DNA of 37,767 bases, taken from positions 1 through 37,767 of the forward strand of contig JAISUO010000092.1 of the NCBI GenBank assembly GCA_031272035.1. The letters are read 5' to 3'. Below are positions 23,298 to 31,482 of the stretch, in pieces. The DNA is from Synergistaceae bacterium. GTDB lineage: Bacteria; Synergistota; Synergistia; Synergistales; Aminobacteriaceae. Positions within the stretch are counted from its first letter, which is position 1; every line of letters starts with the position of its first letter. The position numbers and the translations under genes were made by a program. Under the pieces are notes generated by a model, which saw nothing but the letters and a program-made list of their open reading frames with translations, searched no databases and was not told the origin of the DNA.

Positions 23298-23528
23298 GTG
23301 TCAGATGTGTTTAAAGCGATCGGCGGTTCTCTGCCGCAGGGCAACATTTATGCTTTGATGGCGCTCGGTTCTTTCGGCCTGACGCTTCTGGTTTCGAGGC
23401 TGGTGGTGCGAATTCAGAAAGGAGAGCTTCCCGGCGGCGCCATGTGGGTGATGTATCTGCGTACTCTGGTGGGTTTTTTGTTTGCCGCCGCCATCGTTTT
23501 CGGGTATCGGGCCTTTGCGCTCTCGTAA
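23298..23528 (+). CDS. Small two-helix membrane protein, function unknown
   Basis: The 76-residue protein has two hydrophobic segments (about residues 17-37 and 50-73) joined by a short basic loop (VVRIQKGELPG), consistent with an inner-membrane hairpin. No family is recognised. The GTG start has a GGGAGGGG ribosome site. It precedes the exported TPR-like protein gene by 71 bases on the same strand, so the two may be functionally linked, but no shared transcript can be proved. Confidence 0.6.
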   Translation: MSDVFKAIGGSLPQGNIYALMALGSFGLTLLVSRLVVRIQKGELPGGAMWVMYLRTLVGFLFAAAIVFGYRAFALS

Positions 23529-23599
23529 ATGTTATCCTGTAACTTATGTAATTTTATGATTCAGATTTTATAAATTTCTCATATGTATTTGGAGCGGAT

Positions 23600-25495
23600 A
23601 TGAAAGCGAGAATGAGTTTTTTCGTGCGGCTTTTGATTCTTGTTTTGCTGATCTGCGGGGGAGGGCGGGCCTTCTCCGCGGAGGTTCCCCGTATTCGGCT
23701 GGACGAGTCCGAGCGCCAGTTCATGCGGGCTTACGCCTGTTTTCTGAACAGAGATTACTGGAGCGCTCTGGATTACCTTGATCGTGCCCTGAAGGTCAAC
23801 ACCTATATGGTCGATTACTATTTGCTGAGAGGGCTGATCATGGACAGGATCGGCGAACTTTCGGAGGGCCGGAAAAGCCTGTCCTATTATCTGGAGGTGC
23901 GTCCCAGAGATGCCGCCATGCCGAGAATCCTGTCTCACGTCATCGGGCTGGAACGCGACAGCCGGGCCCTGATCGGCATGACGCCGCTGCCTGTGAGGTG
24001 GCGCGTGGTTCCCCTGGACCTGCAAAACGAAATGAAGCTGGGGTCTTTCCGGCCCTTCAGCGTCGCCGGTCTCGGCAAGGCGGACTCCTTCGGCGACTCT
24101 CTGTTCCTGTCGGATACCCTGGGGGATCGGGTATACTTCGTCAAAATTTCCGACGGCGACGAACGGGAGCGGATAAGGCGAATCTCCGTGCAAAGTCCCG
24201 TTGCGGTGCTTCCCATGGGAGACGGGTCTTTCCGTATCGTTTCCGACAGGGGAGATGTTCATTCCTTCACCGATTCGTCCTCGGGTCCTCTGTCTCCGGA
24301 CGTCGTGGGAAACGTCGACCGTACGGTCACGGACGCGACTCTGCTGTCGGGGCGGCTCTTTGCCGCGGCGGATCCCGTCCGGCGTGAAGTGGGGTTTTAT
24401 TCTCCCGTGACCCTGGAGGATTCCGGCTCCTGGGCGCCGCCGGAACAGGTCATGCTTTTCGAGCCGGTGGCCCTGTCGGCCTACGGTTCCTGGCTGGCCG
24501 TGGCGGATCGTGGCAACGAGAGAATCTTTTTCGTCAACGTCGCCGAGAGGGGAGACTTTTTCTCCCTGGATATTCCTCGCCCCAGGGATGTTGTCTGGTC
24601 TCCCCTGGGAGAGCTTTTTGTGGTGAGCGAAAACGAGTCACTTTACAGAGTTCTCGTGAACTTCCGCGACCGGCAGGCAGAGGTGTCGGATGGAGTGGAG
24701 AAGGGGATTGCCGGGGGCTGGACGCTTTTCGGCTCTCCGGGGGGCGACGTGTACTGTCTGGACATTACGGGATCCAGACTCTGGAAGGCCCTTCCGGCCC
24801 CGGGAGTGGACGCCGCGCCGGGTTTTTTGAGTGTTTTCCGTCCGATGGTGCTGCACGAAAAGGACAGAGAGAGTTTCGTTCTGGAGGCGACTCTGATGTC
24901 TCCTTTCGCCTCCGCGCTGGAGGACGCGGTTCCGGTGGTTCATGCCGTCTGGAACAACAGGCTGATCTCTTCTTCCGCCATCTGGAAAAAGTCGGGCAAA
25001 GGAGAGGAAAAGGGAGAGATCTTCGTTTTTCATCGTCCGGGGGCGGTCGGTGAAATCAATCCCGCTCTGGGAAACATGGTGGTTGAAAACGGTACGGACA
25101 TCCGTATCGCGCTGCCTTCGGTATGGGCCGCCGGAAAAGAAACACTGACCAATATCGTGATCGACTCCACCATCGATTTTTCTCAGGAGGAACTGGACGC
25201 GGCGGTGTTTTTCTGTCTGAACAACGGAATTCAGCTGGACCTCTGGGCCCGTGCCCTGCCGGAGGTGGAGATGGTCCGGGCGGCCGCTCTGTCGGGGGGA
25301 AGGGTTTTGTTTTCCCTGGCCGGTGCGCCGGATCTGAATCCGCCCCGCAGCAAAATGCAGGTTTTCATCCCGCTGCCGGCGGATCTCGCTTCGTCGGGAT
25401 ACCCCGGGCGTTCAATGCTGACCGTTTATCTGGACATCGGTCTGATGCAAACCAGAGACTGGATTCCGCTGTGGGCGGACCTGCTGGATCAGTGA
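23600..25495 (+). CDS. Exported TPR-like protein with a probable beta-propeller, function unknown
   Basis: The 631-residue protein has a signal peptide (MKARMSFFVRLLILVLLICG, cleavage likely after FSA at residue 27). A TPR-like helical repeat follows (about residues 33-105: YACFLNRDYWSALDYLDRALKVN and the paired ISGEL-type helix with EGRKSLSYYLEVRP). The remaining residues, from about 140 to 480, are beta-rich with repeated hydrophobic-Gly-Asp segments (VAVADRGNERIFFV, GSPGGDVYCLD), which suggests an NHL/YncE-like propeller. A C-terminal domain of about 130 residues is not recognised. The ATG has GGAG five bases upstream. It may act as an envelope scaffold; I assign no function. Confidence 0.6.
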   Translation: MKARMSFFVRLLILVLLICGGGRAFSAEVPRIRLDESERQFMRAYACFLNRDYWSALDYLDRALKVNTYMVDYYLLRGLIMDRIGELSEGRKSLSYYLEVRPRDAAMPRILSHVIGLERDSRALIGMTPLPVRWRVVPLDLQNEMKLGSFRPFSVAGLGKADSFGDSLFLSDTLGDRVYFVKISDGDERERIRRISVQSPVAVLPMGDGSFRIVSDRGDVHSFTDSSSGPLSPDVVGNVDRTVTDATLLSGRLFAAADPVRREVGFYSPVTLEDSGSWAPPEQVMLFEPVALSAYGSWLAVADRGNERIFFVNVAERGDFFSLDIPRPRDVVWSPLGELFVVSENESLYRVLVNFRDRQAEVSDGVEKGIAGGWTLFGSPGGDVYCLDITGSRLWKALPAPGVDAAPGFLSVFRPMVLHEKDRESFVLEATLMSPFASALEDAVPVVHAVWNNRLISSSAIWKKSGKGEEKGEIFVFHRPGAVGEINPALGNMVVENGTDIRIALPSVWAAGKETLTNIVIDSTIDFSQEELDAAVFFCLNNGIQLDLWARALPEVEMVRAAALSGGRVLFSLAGAPDLNPPRSKMQVFIPLPADLASSGYPGRSMLTVYLDIGLMQTRDWIPLWADLLDQ

Positions 25496-25560
25496 AGCGA
25501 AGGGAGAAGGCTTCTTCGGAGGTCTTTTCTTTACAGGCAAAGCGCCGTTTTTTTGAAAAT

Positions 25561-25587
25561 CGCCGGAGACCTTTCGCAGCTCCGGCG
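25561..25587 (+). other. Perfect 8-bp hairpin upstream of ybaK
   Basis: CGCCGGAG and CTCCGGCG enclose an 11-base loop. No T tract follows on either strand, so termination is unlikely. It lies 40 bases before the ybaK start and may be part of the leader. Confidence 0.35.
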
Positions 25588-25627
25588 ACATCATATAAAT
25601 ATTCTTTGTGGCGGGGGGAGTTTAACG

Positions 25628-26158
25628 GTGTACGAAAATGATGAATCTGTCCGCAGGGTGCGAGCCGCTCTGGATGCCCTGGACTGCGCGGACATTGCGA
25701 TAAAAGTGACGGAGAATACAATTTTCACGGTCGAGGATGCCGCTAAAGCCGTGGGCGTTCCCCCGGAGGAAATTCTGAAAAGCCTTGTGTTTATGGTGGA
25801 AGAAGTCCCCGTGCTCGTTCTCATGAGCGGCGCGAATCGGGTGAATCTTCACGCGGTTGCCTCCGCCCGGGGCGCGAACGTGAGAAAGGTCAAAATGGCG
25901 TCGGCGGAATACGTGTTTGAAAACTTTGGCTTCAGGGTCGGAGGAGTGCCGCCTCTGGGCTATCCGGAGCGTCTGCCGGCGCTGTTGGACGAGGACCTGT
26001 TTCTCTATCCCGTGGTATGGTCCGCCGCCGGGACAGATCACGCCTTTTTCCCCATAGCGCCGGAGCGCCTTCTGGAAATCACGGAAGGCAGAAAAATTTC
26101 CCTGAAAAAGGAGGACAAAAAAGAAGAAGCGAAGGAGCTGCGAGGGAACGTTGGCTGA
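25628..26158 (+). CDS. YbaK/ProX-type aminoacyl-tRNA deacylase
   Basis: The 176-residue protein is a YbaK/EbsC-domain hydrolase of the type that removes mischarged amino acids from tRNA (for example Cys or Ala on tRNA-Pro). Typical features are the N-terminal helix, VPPEEILKSLVFMV with the conserved Lys, LMSGANRVNLHAVA, and the VGGVPPLGYPERLPALLDEDL loop, close to the family VGG-SP-G pattern. The C-terminal about 20 residues are Lys/Glu-rich. GTG 25628 is chosen because a GGGGGGAG lies just upstream; the frame is open for 25 more codons. It overlaps rsmA by eight bases. Confidence 0.82.
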   Translation: MYENDESVRRVRAALDALDCADIAIKVTENTIFTVEDAAKAVGVPPEEILKSLVFMVEEVPVLVLMSGANRVNLHAVASARGANVRKVKMASAEYVFENFGFRVGGVPPLGYPERLPALLDEDLFLYPVVWSAAGTDHAFFPIAPERLLEITEGRKISLKKEDKKEEAKELRGNVG

Positions 26159-26966
26159 AGCTGCCGGTTTTTTTCGCGCCAAAAAACGGCTGGGGCAAAA
26201 TTTTCTGGCGGACCGCAACGTCCTTTTGGAAATTGTGAAGCGCGCTTCCATTGAGGGGGAAGACGTGGTGCTGGAGGTGGGACCGGGACGGGGCGTGCTG
26301 ACCCGGGAACTGCTCTCCGAAGGGTGTGTTCGTCTTTACGCCGTGGAGCTGGACAGGCGTCTTGCGAGCGAACTGGAGCCGCTCTGTGAGGAGGAGCCCC
26401 GGCTGCACCTGATCTGGGGGGACGCGATGAAGGTCGATTACGGCGCTTTGTCCCCGTTTCCCAACAAAATCGTGGCGAACATTCCCTATAACATCACGAC
26501 GCCTCTGATTTGGAAGATGCTTGAGTTCGCCCCCCGGGGTCTGACTTACCATCTTTATATGGTGCAGAAGGAAGCGGCGGACCGTCTTCTGGCGCCCCGG
26601 GACACGAAAGACCGTTATCCCCTGGGGGTGACGCTGGAGGCCATGGGAACCGTGACGCTGGTTCGGCATGTGCCGGCTTCCTGTTTTCGTCCGATGCCGC
26701 GGGTGGAGTCCGCCCTGGTGGAAATCACGCTGGTCGAAAATTTTCACCTGATGCACAATACTCTGTGGAGCGACCTTCTCCATGGGGCGTTTCGGCAGCG
26801 CCGCAAAACTTTGGTCAACAATCTGAAAGGGTTCGCGGGCATCGAGGACTGGCGTCCCGTTCTCGAAGAGGTTCAGATAGAAGAAAAAATACGGGCGGAG
26901 GATTTGAGTACAGAAGAATGGCTGAAGCTGTATTCCCGTCTGCCTGGTGACAGGGATATTTTTTAA
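26151..26966 (+). CDS. rsmA: 16S rRNA dimethyladenosine transferase RsmA (KsgA)
   Basis: RsmA dimethylates A1518 and A1519 of 16S rRNA with S-adenosylmethionine. The 271-residue protein has KKRLGQNFLADRNVL at the N-terminus, the SAM-binding motif VLEVGPGRGVLTREL (about residues 40-54), the catalytic NIPYNIT (about 110-116) and FRQRRKTLVNNL near the C-terminus. TTG 26151 is the start that gives the family N-terminus; it overlaps the ybaK stop. The last three codons and stop are tandemly copied in a 14-bp duplication. Confidence 0.93.
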   Translation: MAEAAGFFRAKKRLGQNFLADRNVLLEIVKRASIEGEDVVLEVGPGRGVLTRELLSEGCVRLYAVELDRRLASELEPLCEEEPRLHLIWGDAMKVDYGALSPFPNKIVANIPYNITTPLIWKMLEFAPRGLTYHLYMVQKEAADRLLAPRDTKDRYPLGVTLEAMGTVTLVRHVPASCFRPMPRVESALVEITLVENFHLMHNTLWSDLLHGAFRQRRKTLVNNLKGFAGIEDWRPVLEEVQIEEKIRAEDLSTEEWLKLYSRLPGDRDIF

Positions 26967-26982
26967 CAGATATTTTTTAACC
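26955..26982 (+). repeat. 14-bp tandem duplication of the rsmA 3' end and stop
   Basis: GATATTTTTTAACA is followed directly by GATATTTTTTAACC, 13 of 14 bases identical. The first copy encodes Asp-Ile-Phe-stop of rsmA. Confidence 0.8.
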
Positions 26983-27005
26983 GCAGTTTGTCGGAGGTCA
27001 TCGCA

Positions 27006-27034
27006 TTTACAAAAAGTGTCGGACGGATTAGTAT
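27006..27034 (+). promoter_or_regulatory. Predicted promoter of the mbh operon
   Basis: TTTACA (27006-27011) and TAGTAT (27029-27034) are separated by 17 bases. Transcription would start near 27041, about 35 bases before mbhA. No operator-like palindrome was noticed. Confidence 0.5.
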
Positions 27035-27075
27035 TGAGTGAACTTAAACATCTGGCCCAGACGGGAGGGAAAAGC

Positions 27076-27558
27076 ATGTTTGTGTTTGTAGTCTCGTTTA
27101 TCACATATCTGCTCCTTTCCTGGTCCGGTGAGTTGAGCATACAGGAAATCACTATTGCGTTTTTTCTGGCAATAACTGTGTCTCTTGTTGTTTCGACTTC
27201 GTCCCGGTCCGGTTTTTGGAGTACGAAAGGGCTAAGCCCGCAAAGGTGGTGGCATTTTCTGCAGTATATTTTCGGTCCTTTCGCCGTGGGGCTCGGCCAT
27301 GCCAATATCGACGTGGCGAAGCGGGTCATCTCGGGGAAAATCAACCCGGGTATCGTAAAATTCAACCCTCGCCTCAAAACCGACATCGGGCGCATGATGC
27401 TGGCGAATTCGATCACTCTGACTCCGGGGACTCTCACGGTGGACATCGACGACGATGGAACGTTTTACGTTCACACGATCTGGCTGGATACGCCCACGCC
27501 TTCGGAGGAGGACATATGCGGATCATTCGGCAAATGGGTCAGGAGGATAGTGGAATGA
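27076..27558 (+). CDS. mbhA: Membrane-bound hydrogenase subunit MbhA (MrpE-like)
   Basis: The 160-residue protein is homologous to MrpE/MnhE. Two N-terminal hydrophobic segments (about residues 1-20 and 24-42) are followed by the family region NPGIVKFNPRLKTDIGRMMLANSITLTPGTL and VHTIWLDTP. MrpE-like subunits are part of the ion-translocating module. ATG 27076 is chosen because GGAGGGAAAAG precedes it; the frame is open upstream without homology. First gene of a fourteen-gene operon; its stop overlaps mbhB (ATGA). Confidence 0.88.
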   Translation: MFVFVVSFITYLLLSWSGELSIQEITIAFFLAITVSLVVSTSSRSGFWSTKGLSPQRWWHFLQYIFGPFAVGLGHANIDVAKRVISGKINPGIVKFNPRLKTDIGRMMLANSITLTPGTLTVDIDDDGTFYVHTIWLDTPTPSEEDICGSFGKWVRRIVE

Positions 27559-27821
27559 GCGCCAGTCAGTATCTTTTTTCAGGTGTAGCCCTGCTTATGG
27601 GTCTGTTGATCGTTCTGGTCTCCGGACGGCTCATCGCCGGCCCCACCACGGCCGACCGGCTGATCGCTCTGGACACGATCAACACGCTGGTTTCCGGAAT
27701 TATGCTCCTTCTGGGAGCGGTGTACGATTCCGTGGTAATGGTGGATGTGGCCATCGTTTATATGGCGCTTTCTTTCGTGAGCACTCTTTATTTTGCCCGG
27801 CATCTCGAAGGGGGAATGTAG
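27555..27821 (+). CDS. mbhB: Hydrogenase subunit MbhB (MrpF-like)
   Basis: The 88-residue, three-helix protein matches MrpF/MnhF: VSGRLIAGPTTADRLIALDTINTL is the family signature. It contributes to the Na+/H+ pathway of the Mrp module. The ATG overlaps the mbhA stop and has an AGGAGG upstream; mbhC begins directly after its stop. Confidence 0.88.
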   Translation: MSASQYLFSGVALLMGLLIVLVSGRLIAGPTTADRLIALDTINTLVSGIMLLLGAVYDSVVMVDVAIVYMALSFVSTLYFARHLEGGM

Positions 27822-28214
27822 ATGATTCTGGCCATCGGCGTGGGGCTCCTTCTTCTTGTCAGCCTCGTTTTCAACTGTCTGGGAACCCTGGCCCTCTATC
27901 GTTTTCCTGACGTTTATACCCGTCTTCACGGGGCGACGAAGTGCACCACCTTCGGGACGCTTTTTGCCGTTTTTGCCCTGTTGCTGTACTCCATTGTGCG
28001 TTTTATGGCGGTGGAGGGAGAGGATCGTTTTCTGGTCCTGTTTATCCACGTCGTGATCGCGGGAATCGTCCTTCTGCTTTCGAATCCGGCCGGGGCGCAC
28101 GCTGTGGCGAGAGCCGCTCACCGCAGCGGAATTCTGCCGGAACCGGCCATCGTGGACTCACTGGAGGAGATGGAAAGAGAAATGAAAAAACGAAAAGGAG
28201 GAGTGGCGCAGTGA
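27822..28214 (+). CDS. mbhC: Hydrogenase subunit MbhC (MrpG-like)
   Basis: The 130-residue protein matches MrpG/MnhG, with three hydrophobic helices and the signature LYRFPDVYTRLHGATKCTTFG (about residues 26-46). A charged C-terminal tail (about 110-130) extends beyond the usual length. It is abutted by mbhB and overlaps mbhD by four bases. Confidence 0.88.
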   Translation: MILAIGVGLLLLVSLVFNCLGTLALYRFPDVYTRLHGATKCTTFGTLFAVFALLLYSIVRFMAVEGEDRFLVLFIHVVIAGIVLLLSNPAGAHAVARAAHRSGILPEPAIVDSLEEMEREMKKRKGGVAQ

Positions 28215-28465
28215 ACCCGTCGTTGCATGTGCCTGTTCTCATCACGTTGCTTGTTTCGGCCTTTATGGCGCTCTGGTTCAGAAATCTTCTGCATTCCGTC
28301 ATCGCGCTGGGCGTGTTCAGCCTTGTGCTCGCTCTTGAGTTCTATATTCTGCGGGCCCCTGACGTGGCCATAGCGGAGGCCTCCATCGGAGCCGGCCTTT
28401 CGACCACCATTTTCGTCATCACGCTTCGCGCTGTTCGGGACCGCAACAGGAGGGAAAAACCATGA
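28211..28465 (+). CDS. mbhD: Hydrogenase subunit MbhD (DUF4040, MrpA C-terminal part)
   Basis: The 84-residue protein has three hydrophobic helices and the motif APDVAIAEASIGAGLSTTIF, typical of MbhD/DUF4040 and of the corresponding region of MrpA. GTG 28211 overlaps the mbhC stop (GTGA). In Pyrococcus MBH this region belongs to the Na+/H+ exchange module. Confidence 0.85.
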   Translation: MNPSLHVPVLITLLVSAFMALWFRNLLHSVIALGVFSLVLALEFYILRAPDVAIAEASIGAGLSTTIFVITLRAVRDRNRREKP

Positions 28466-28734
28466 GAAAAGCGGTATATCTTGTGGCGGTTGTGGTGCTG
28501 GCCGGTTTGCTGAGCGGCATGTTCGGGGAACTGCACGTTTTCGGAGTTCCTCAGGCCACGGAGATGGACGACTATTTTCTCGCCCGCGCCCCTCTCGATC
28601 GATCGGCTCAAAATGTGGTGACCTCGCTGGTTTTCGACTTCAGAGGCTTCGACACGCTGGGAGAGGCGGGAGTGCTTTTCACCGCGCTCTGTTCTATCGG
28701 AGCGCTCTTCCGGGAGGGGGGGAAACGGGAATGA
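28462..28734 (+). CDS. mbhE: Hydrogenase subunit MbhE (MrpA C-terminal part)
   Basis: The 90-residue protein has an N-terminal and a C-terminal hydrophobic helix around an extracytoplasmic loop, with NVVTSLVFDFRGFDTLGEAGVLF, the feature of MbhE and of the MrpA end. It overlaps mbhD by four bases and mbhF by four bases, so translation is coupled. Confidence 0.82.
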   Translation: MRKAVYLVAVVVLAGLLSGMFGELHVFGVPQATEMDDYFLARAPLDRSAQNVVTSLVFDFRGFDTLGEAGVLFTALCSIGALFREGGKRE

Positions 28735-29219
28735 AACCTCTGTCCGTAATCGTGACGTCGGTGTGCGACATTTTCGCCTGGTTCATGATCGTTTTCGGCG
28801 TCTACGTCATCAATAACGGCCATAATACGCCGGGAGGCGGTTTCCAGGGAGGAGCCATCACCGCCACGTTTTTAAGCCTCGTCCTGGTGGCCCGGGGCGG
28901 AAAGAAATTTTACGCCTGGGTTCGGGAGGGAATATACGGTCTCTTCGAATTTATAGGGCTGATGGCCTTTTTTATCTTTGGCTGTATGGGCTTTCCCCAT
29001 TCTTTCTTCTTCAATTCCCTGGCCATTCCTCAGGGAGGGAAGGCTCTCTCCAACTGGATCCCCTGGAGCGGGACCATCGCACTGATGAACGTGTCCGTCG
29101 GCCTTGAGGTCATCGGAGCGCTGTCGCTGGTGATCGTCTACATGTACGGCAGTATCCGGATGGTCGAGACGGGCGCCGGAATGGGAGGAGAACGCGGTCA
29201 TGACCGATTCGATCGATAA
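28731..29219 (+). CDS. mbhF: Hydrogenase subunit MbhF (MrpB-like)
   Basis: The 162-residue membrane protein matches MrpB/MnhB: four hydrophobic segments and the signature NGHNTPGGGFQGGAITATFL (about residues 29-48). GTIALMNVSVGLEV follows in the third helix. The C-terminal about 15 residues are hydrophilic and overlap the mbhG start by 20 bases. Confidence 0.87.
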   Translation: MKPLSVIVTSVCDIFAWFMIVFGVYVINNGHNTPGGGFQGGAITATFLSLVLVARGGKKFYAWVREGIYGLFEFIGLMAFFIFGCMGFPHSFFFNSLAIPQGGKALSNWIPWSGTIALMNVSVGLEVIGALSLVIVYMYGSIRMVETGAGMGGERGHDRFDR

Positions 29220-29577
29220 AACGCTGGATTGCCTGGGCAACGCGTCCTACGTGGTGGTTGCCCTGCTGGTGCTGATGGCTCTGTACGCGATTCTGACTCA
29301 GAAAAACCTGATCAAAATCTGTATCGCCGTGGCGATTCTCGGTTCTTCCGCCAATTTGTTTCTCGTTTTGCTGGGATATCGGGATGGAGGGAACATTCCC
29401 ATTTATTATTTGAAAGGCGCGGAGGAAAGCATGGTTTTGCCCACTCCCCAGTGTCTGACGCTGACGGCGATCGTTATCGCTCTTGCCACCACGGCGCTGA
29501 TGCTCTCTCTGATCATCCTGATTCACAAGCATTATGGAACGCTGAACATCGATGAAATCAGGAGGTTACGGGGATGA
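29200..29577 (+). CDS. mbhG: Hydrogenase subunit MbhG (MrpC/NuoK-like)
   Basis: The 125-residue protein has three hydrophobic helices and matches MrpC/NuoK. The family segments are LIKICIAVAILGSSANLFLV and the PTPQCLTLTAIVIALATTALML helix. The ATG has GGAGGAG upstream inside mbhF; the stop overlaps mbhH by four bases. Confidence 0.87.
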   Translation: MTDSIDKTLDCLGNASYVVVALLVLMALYAILTQKNLIKICIAVAILGSSANLFLVLLGYRDGGNIPIYYLKGAEESMVLPTPQCLTLTAIVIALATTALMLSLIILIHKHYGTLNIDEIRRLRG

Positions 29578-31121
29578 GATTCTCTGAGCATCTGCCGGCT
29601 TTTCTCGTGATGGTTCCCCTGTTGGGGGCGTTTGCGACTCCGCTGGCGACATGTTTCGGCCGAAGGGTCAGCAACGTGTTTTTCCTTCTCTTTACGCTGC
29701 TGACTTTAATCATCGGCATTTCTGTCGGAACCGCCGCATTTGCCGGAAACACGCTGATCTACGTCATGGGCGGAGAGCATTTCGCGCTGACTCTTCCCTC
29801 CGGTATGACCTATCCCGTGCGTATCCTCTTTCAGATCGACGCGGCGGGCGCGATGATGATCCTCTGCGTTTGCCTGGCGGCCTTTGCCGGATCCCTTTTC
29901 TCGATCCACTACATGGAGCGCTTTTCCGGGTGGAAGCGTTTCCTGTCGCTGTATTTCCTGATGATGGCCGGGGCTTTGGGCATGTGCGCCACGGGGGACC
30001 TGTTCAACTTTTTCGTTTTTGTGGAAATATCTTCCATCGCCTCTTTCGGGCTGGTGGCTTTTTGGAGGGACAAGCCGGAGGCCATCGAGGCCAGTTACAA
30101 ATATATGCTGATTTCTCAGATAGCGGCGCTGCTGCTTCTGATTGCCATCGGTACGCTTTACGGGAAGTATGACGCGCTGAATATGGCGGCTCTGGCCTCA
30201 AAGCTGCGTCCCGGTGTGCTGGAGAGGATTGCTCTGGCCCTGATTATCGCTGTTCTGGCCTTCAAGTGCGGCGCGTTTCCCATGCACGCCTGGATGCCCG
30301 ATGCCTACGCCGAAGCTCCCGCGGGAGTGACCTGTCTTCTGGTGACGGTGAGCCAGGCCTCTTTTTATGGGCTGATTCGTGTTTGTTACTCCATTTTCCC
30401 CGGAGTTGCGCGCAGTGGCACGGTGGGGTGGATTTTGATCACTTTTGGCTGCATGTCCATGTTCTTCGGCGTGATGATGGCGGTTGTCCAGCACGAAATC
30501 AAGCGCCTCATGGGATACCATTCGATTTCCCAGGTGGGTTATATGCTGCTGGCCATGGGAGTGGGGCTTCTGGCGATAAACGGCGGAGACGGTCTGACCG
30601 CCGTGGAAGGCGGGCTTTTCCACGCCATGAACTACTCCATCTACAAGGCGCTGCTTTTTCTGTGCGCGGGGGCGCTCTATTACGCGACGGGCACCCGCGA
30701 CCTGGACAAAATGGGAGGGCTGGCCCGCAACATGCCCTGGACGGCGGGAATGTTCGTCGTGGCTGCCGCGGCCATTTCCGGACTGCCGCCTTTCAATGGG
30801 TTCGTCTCCAAGTGGCTGATTTACGAATCGAGTTTCAGAGTGCATCCCTTTCTGCCGGCTGTCGCCATGATTACCTCTGTTCTGACTCTGGCCTCCTTTG
30901 TCAAGGTTTTTCAGGCCGCGTTTCTGGGTCCGGCAAAGACGAAATTCCTGGCGGTGCGTGAAGTTCCCTCCGGAATGGTGGCGGGAATGATGATTTTGAC
31001 GGTGATGACTCTGCTGCTCTCTTTGTTCCCGGGCTGGTTCATGGACAATATTTTCACGAATGCGGCTCACGCCCTTTTGAATCAGCAGGGGTATATTCGC
31101 GCCGTTATGGGAGGAATGTAA
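29574..31121 (+). CDS. mbhH: Hydrogenase subunit MbhH (MrpD/NuoN-like antiporter)
   Basis: The 515-residue protein is the large antiporter-like subunit (Proton_antipo_M), with about fourteen hydrophobic helices. Conserved elements include Glu about 150 in FNFFVFVEISS, the Lys in FKCGAFPMHAWMPDAYAEAP, and HSISQVGYMLLAMG. It is the main candidate for Na+ or H+ translocation in the complex. It is in frame and full length, overlapping mbhG and ending one base before mbhI. Confidence 0.92.
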   Translation: MRFSEHLPAFLVMVPLLGAFATPLATCFGRRVSNVFFLLFTLLTLIIGISVGTAAFAGNTLIYVMGGEHFALTLPSGMTYPVRILFQIDAAGAMMILCVCLAAFAGSLFSIHYMERFSGWKRFLSLYFLMMAGALGMCATGDLFNFFVFVEISSIASFGLVAFWRDKPEAIEASYKYMLISQIAALLLLIAIGTLYGKYDALNMAALASKLRPGVLERIALALIIAVLAFKCGAFPMHAWMPDAYAEAPAGVTCLLVTVSQASFYGLIRVCYSIFPGVARSGTVGWILITFGCMSMFFGVMMAVVQHEIKRLMGYHSISQVGYMLLAMGVGLLAINGGDGLTAVEGGLFHAMNYSIYKALLFLCAGALYYATGTRDLDKMGGLARNMPWTAGMFVVAAAAISGLPPFNGFVSKWLIYESSFRVHPFLPAVAMITSVLTLASFVKVFQAAFLGPAKTKFLAVREVPSGMVAGMMILTVMTLLLSLFPGWFMDNIFTNAAHALLNQQGYIRAVMGGM

Positions 31122-31122
31122 A

Positions 31123-31461
31123 ATGTGGGGGCAGATCAACTCCGGGTGGGGATACTGGAACGTCTTCATCTGGCTTTTCTTCTTCGTTTTAATTTCCTTT
31201 TTCGTCCTGTGGGTTCGTTCGATGGGAAGGATGGACTACAAAAGAAATACCGATCAGGACGAAATTTACTGGTCCGGTAACGACGTTCCCGAGGACGGAG
31301 CCGACATATCGGTGCCCGCGTCGTCGTCGTACTGGGGTTTTCGAGTTGCCATGGAGCCGCTGTATCGTTTTTTGAATTCCTTTCACAGCGGAAACGCCTC
31401 CGATTATGCGGGGTATTTTGTTGTGACGACGGCGCTGGTCGGGATTCTTATTCTGTTTTAA
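31123..31461 (+). CDS. mbhI: Hydrogenase linker subunit MbhI
   Basis: The 112-residue protein has an N-terminal transmembrane helix (about residues 13-31), a polar middle part and a C-terminal helix (about 95-112). It matches in position and form MbhI, which links the Mrp module to the hydrogenase module in the Pyrococcus structure. Sequence motifs are weak, so the call leans on gene order. Confidence 0.7.
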   Translation: MWGQINSGWGYWNVFIWLFFFVLISFFVLWVRSMGRMDYKRNTDQDEIYWSGNDVPEDGADISVPASSSYWGFRVAMEPLYRFLNSFHSGNASDYAGYFVVTTALVGILILF

Positions 31462-31482
31462 GCGCCGGTGCAGAGGAGGCGA

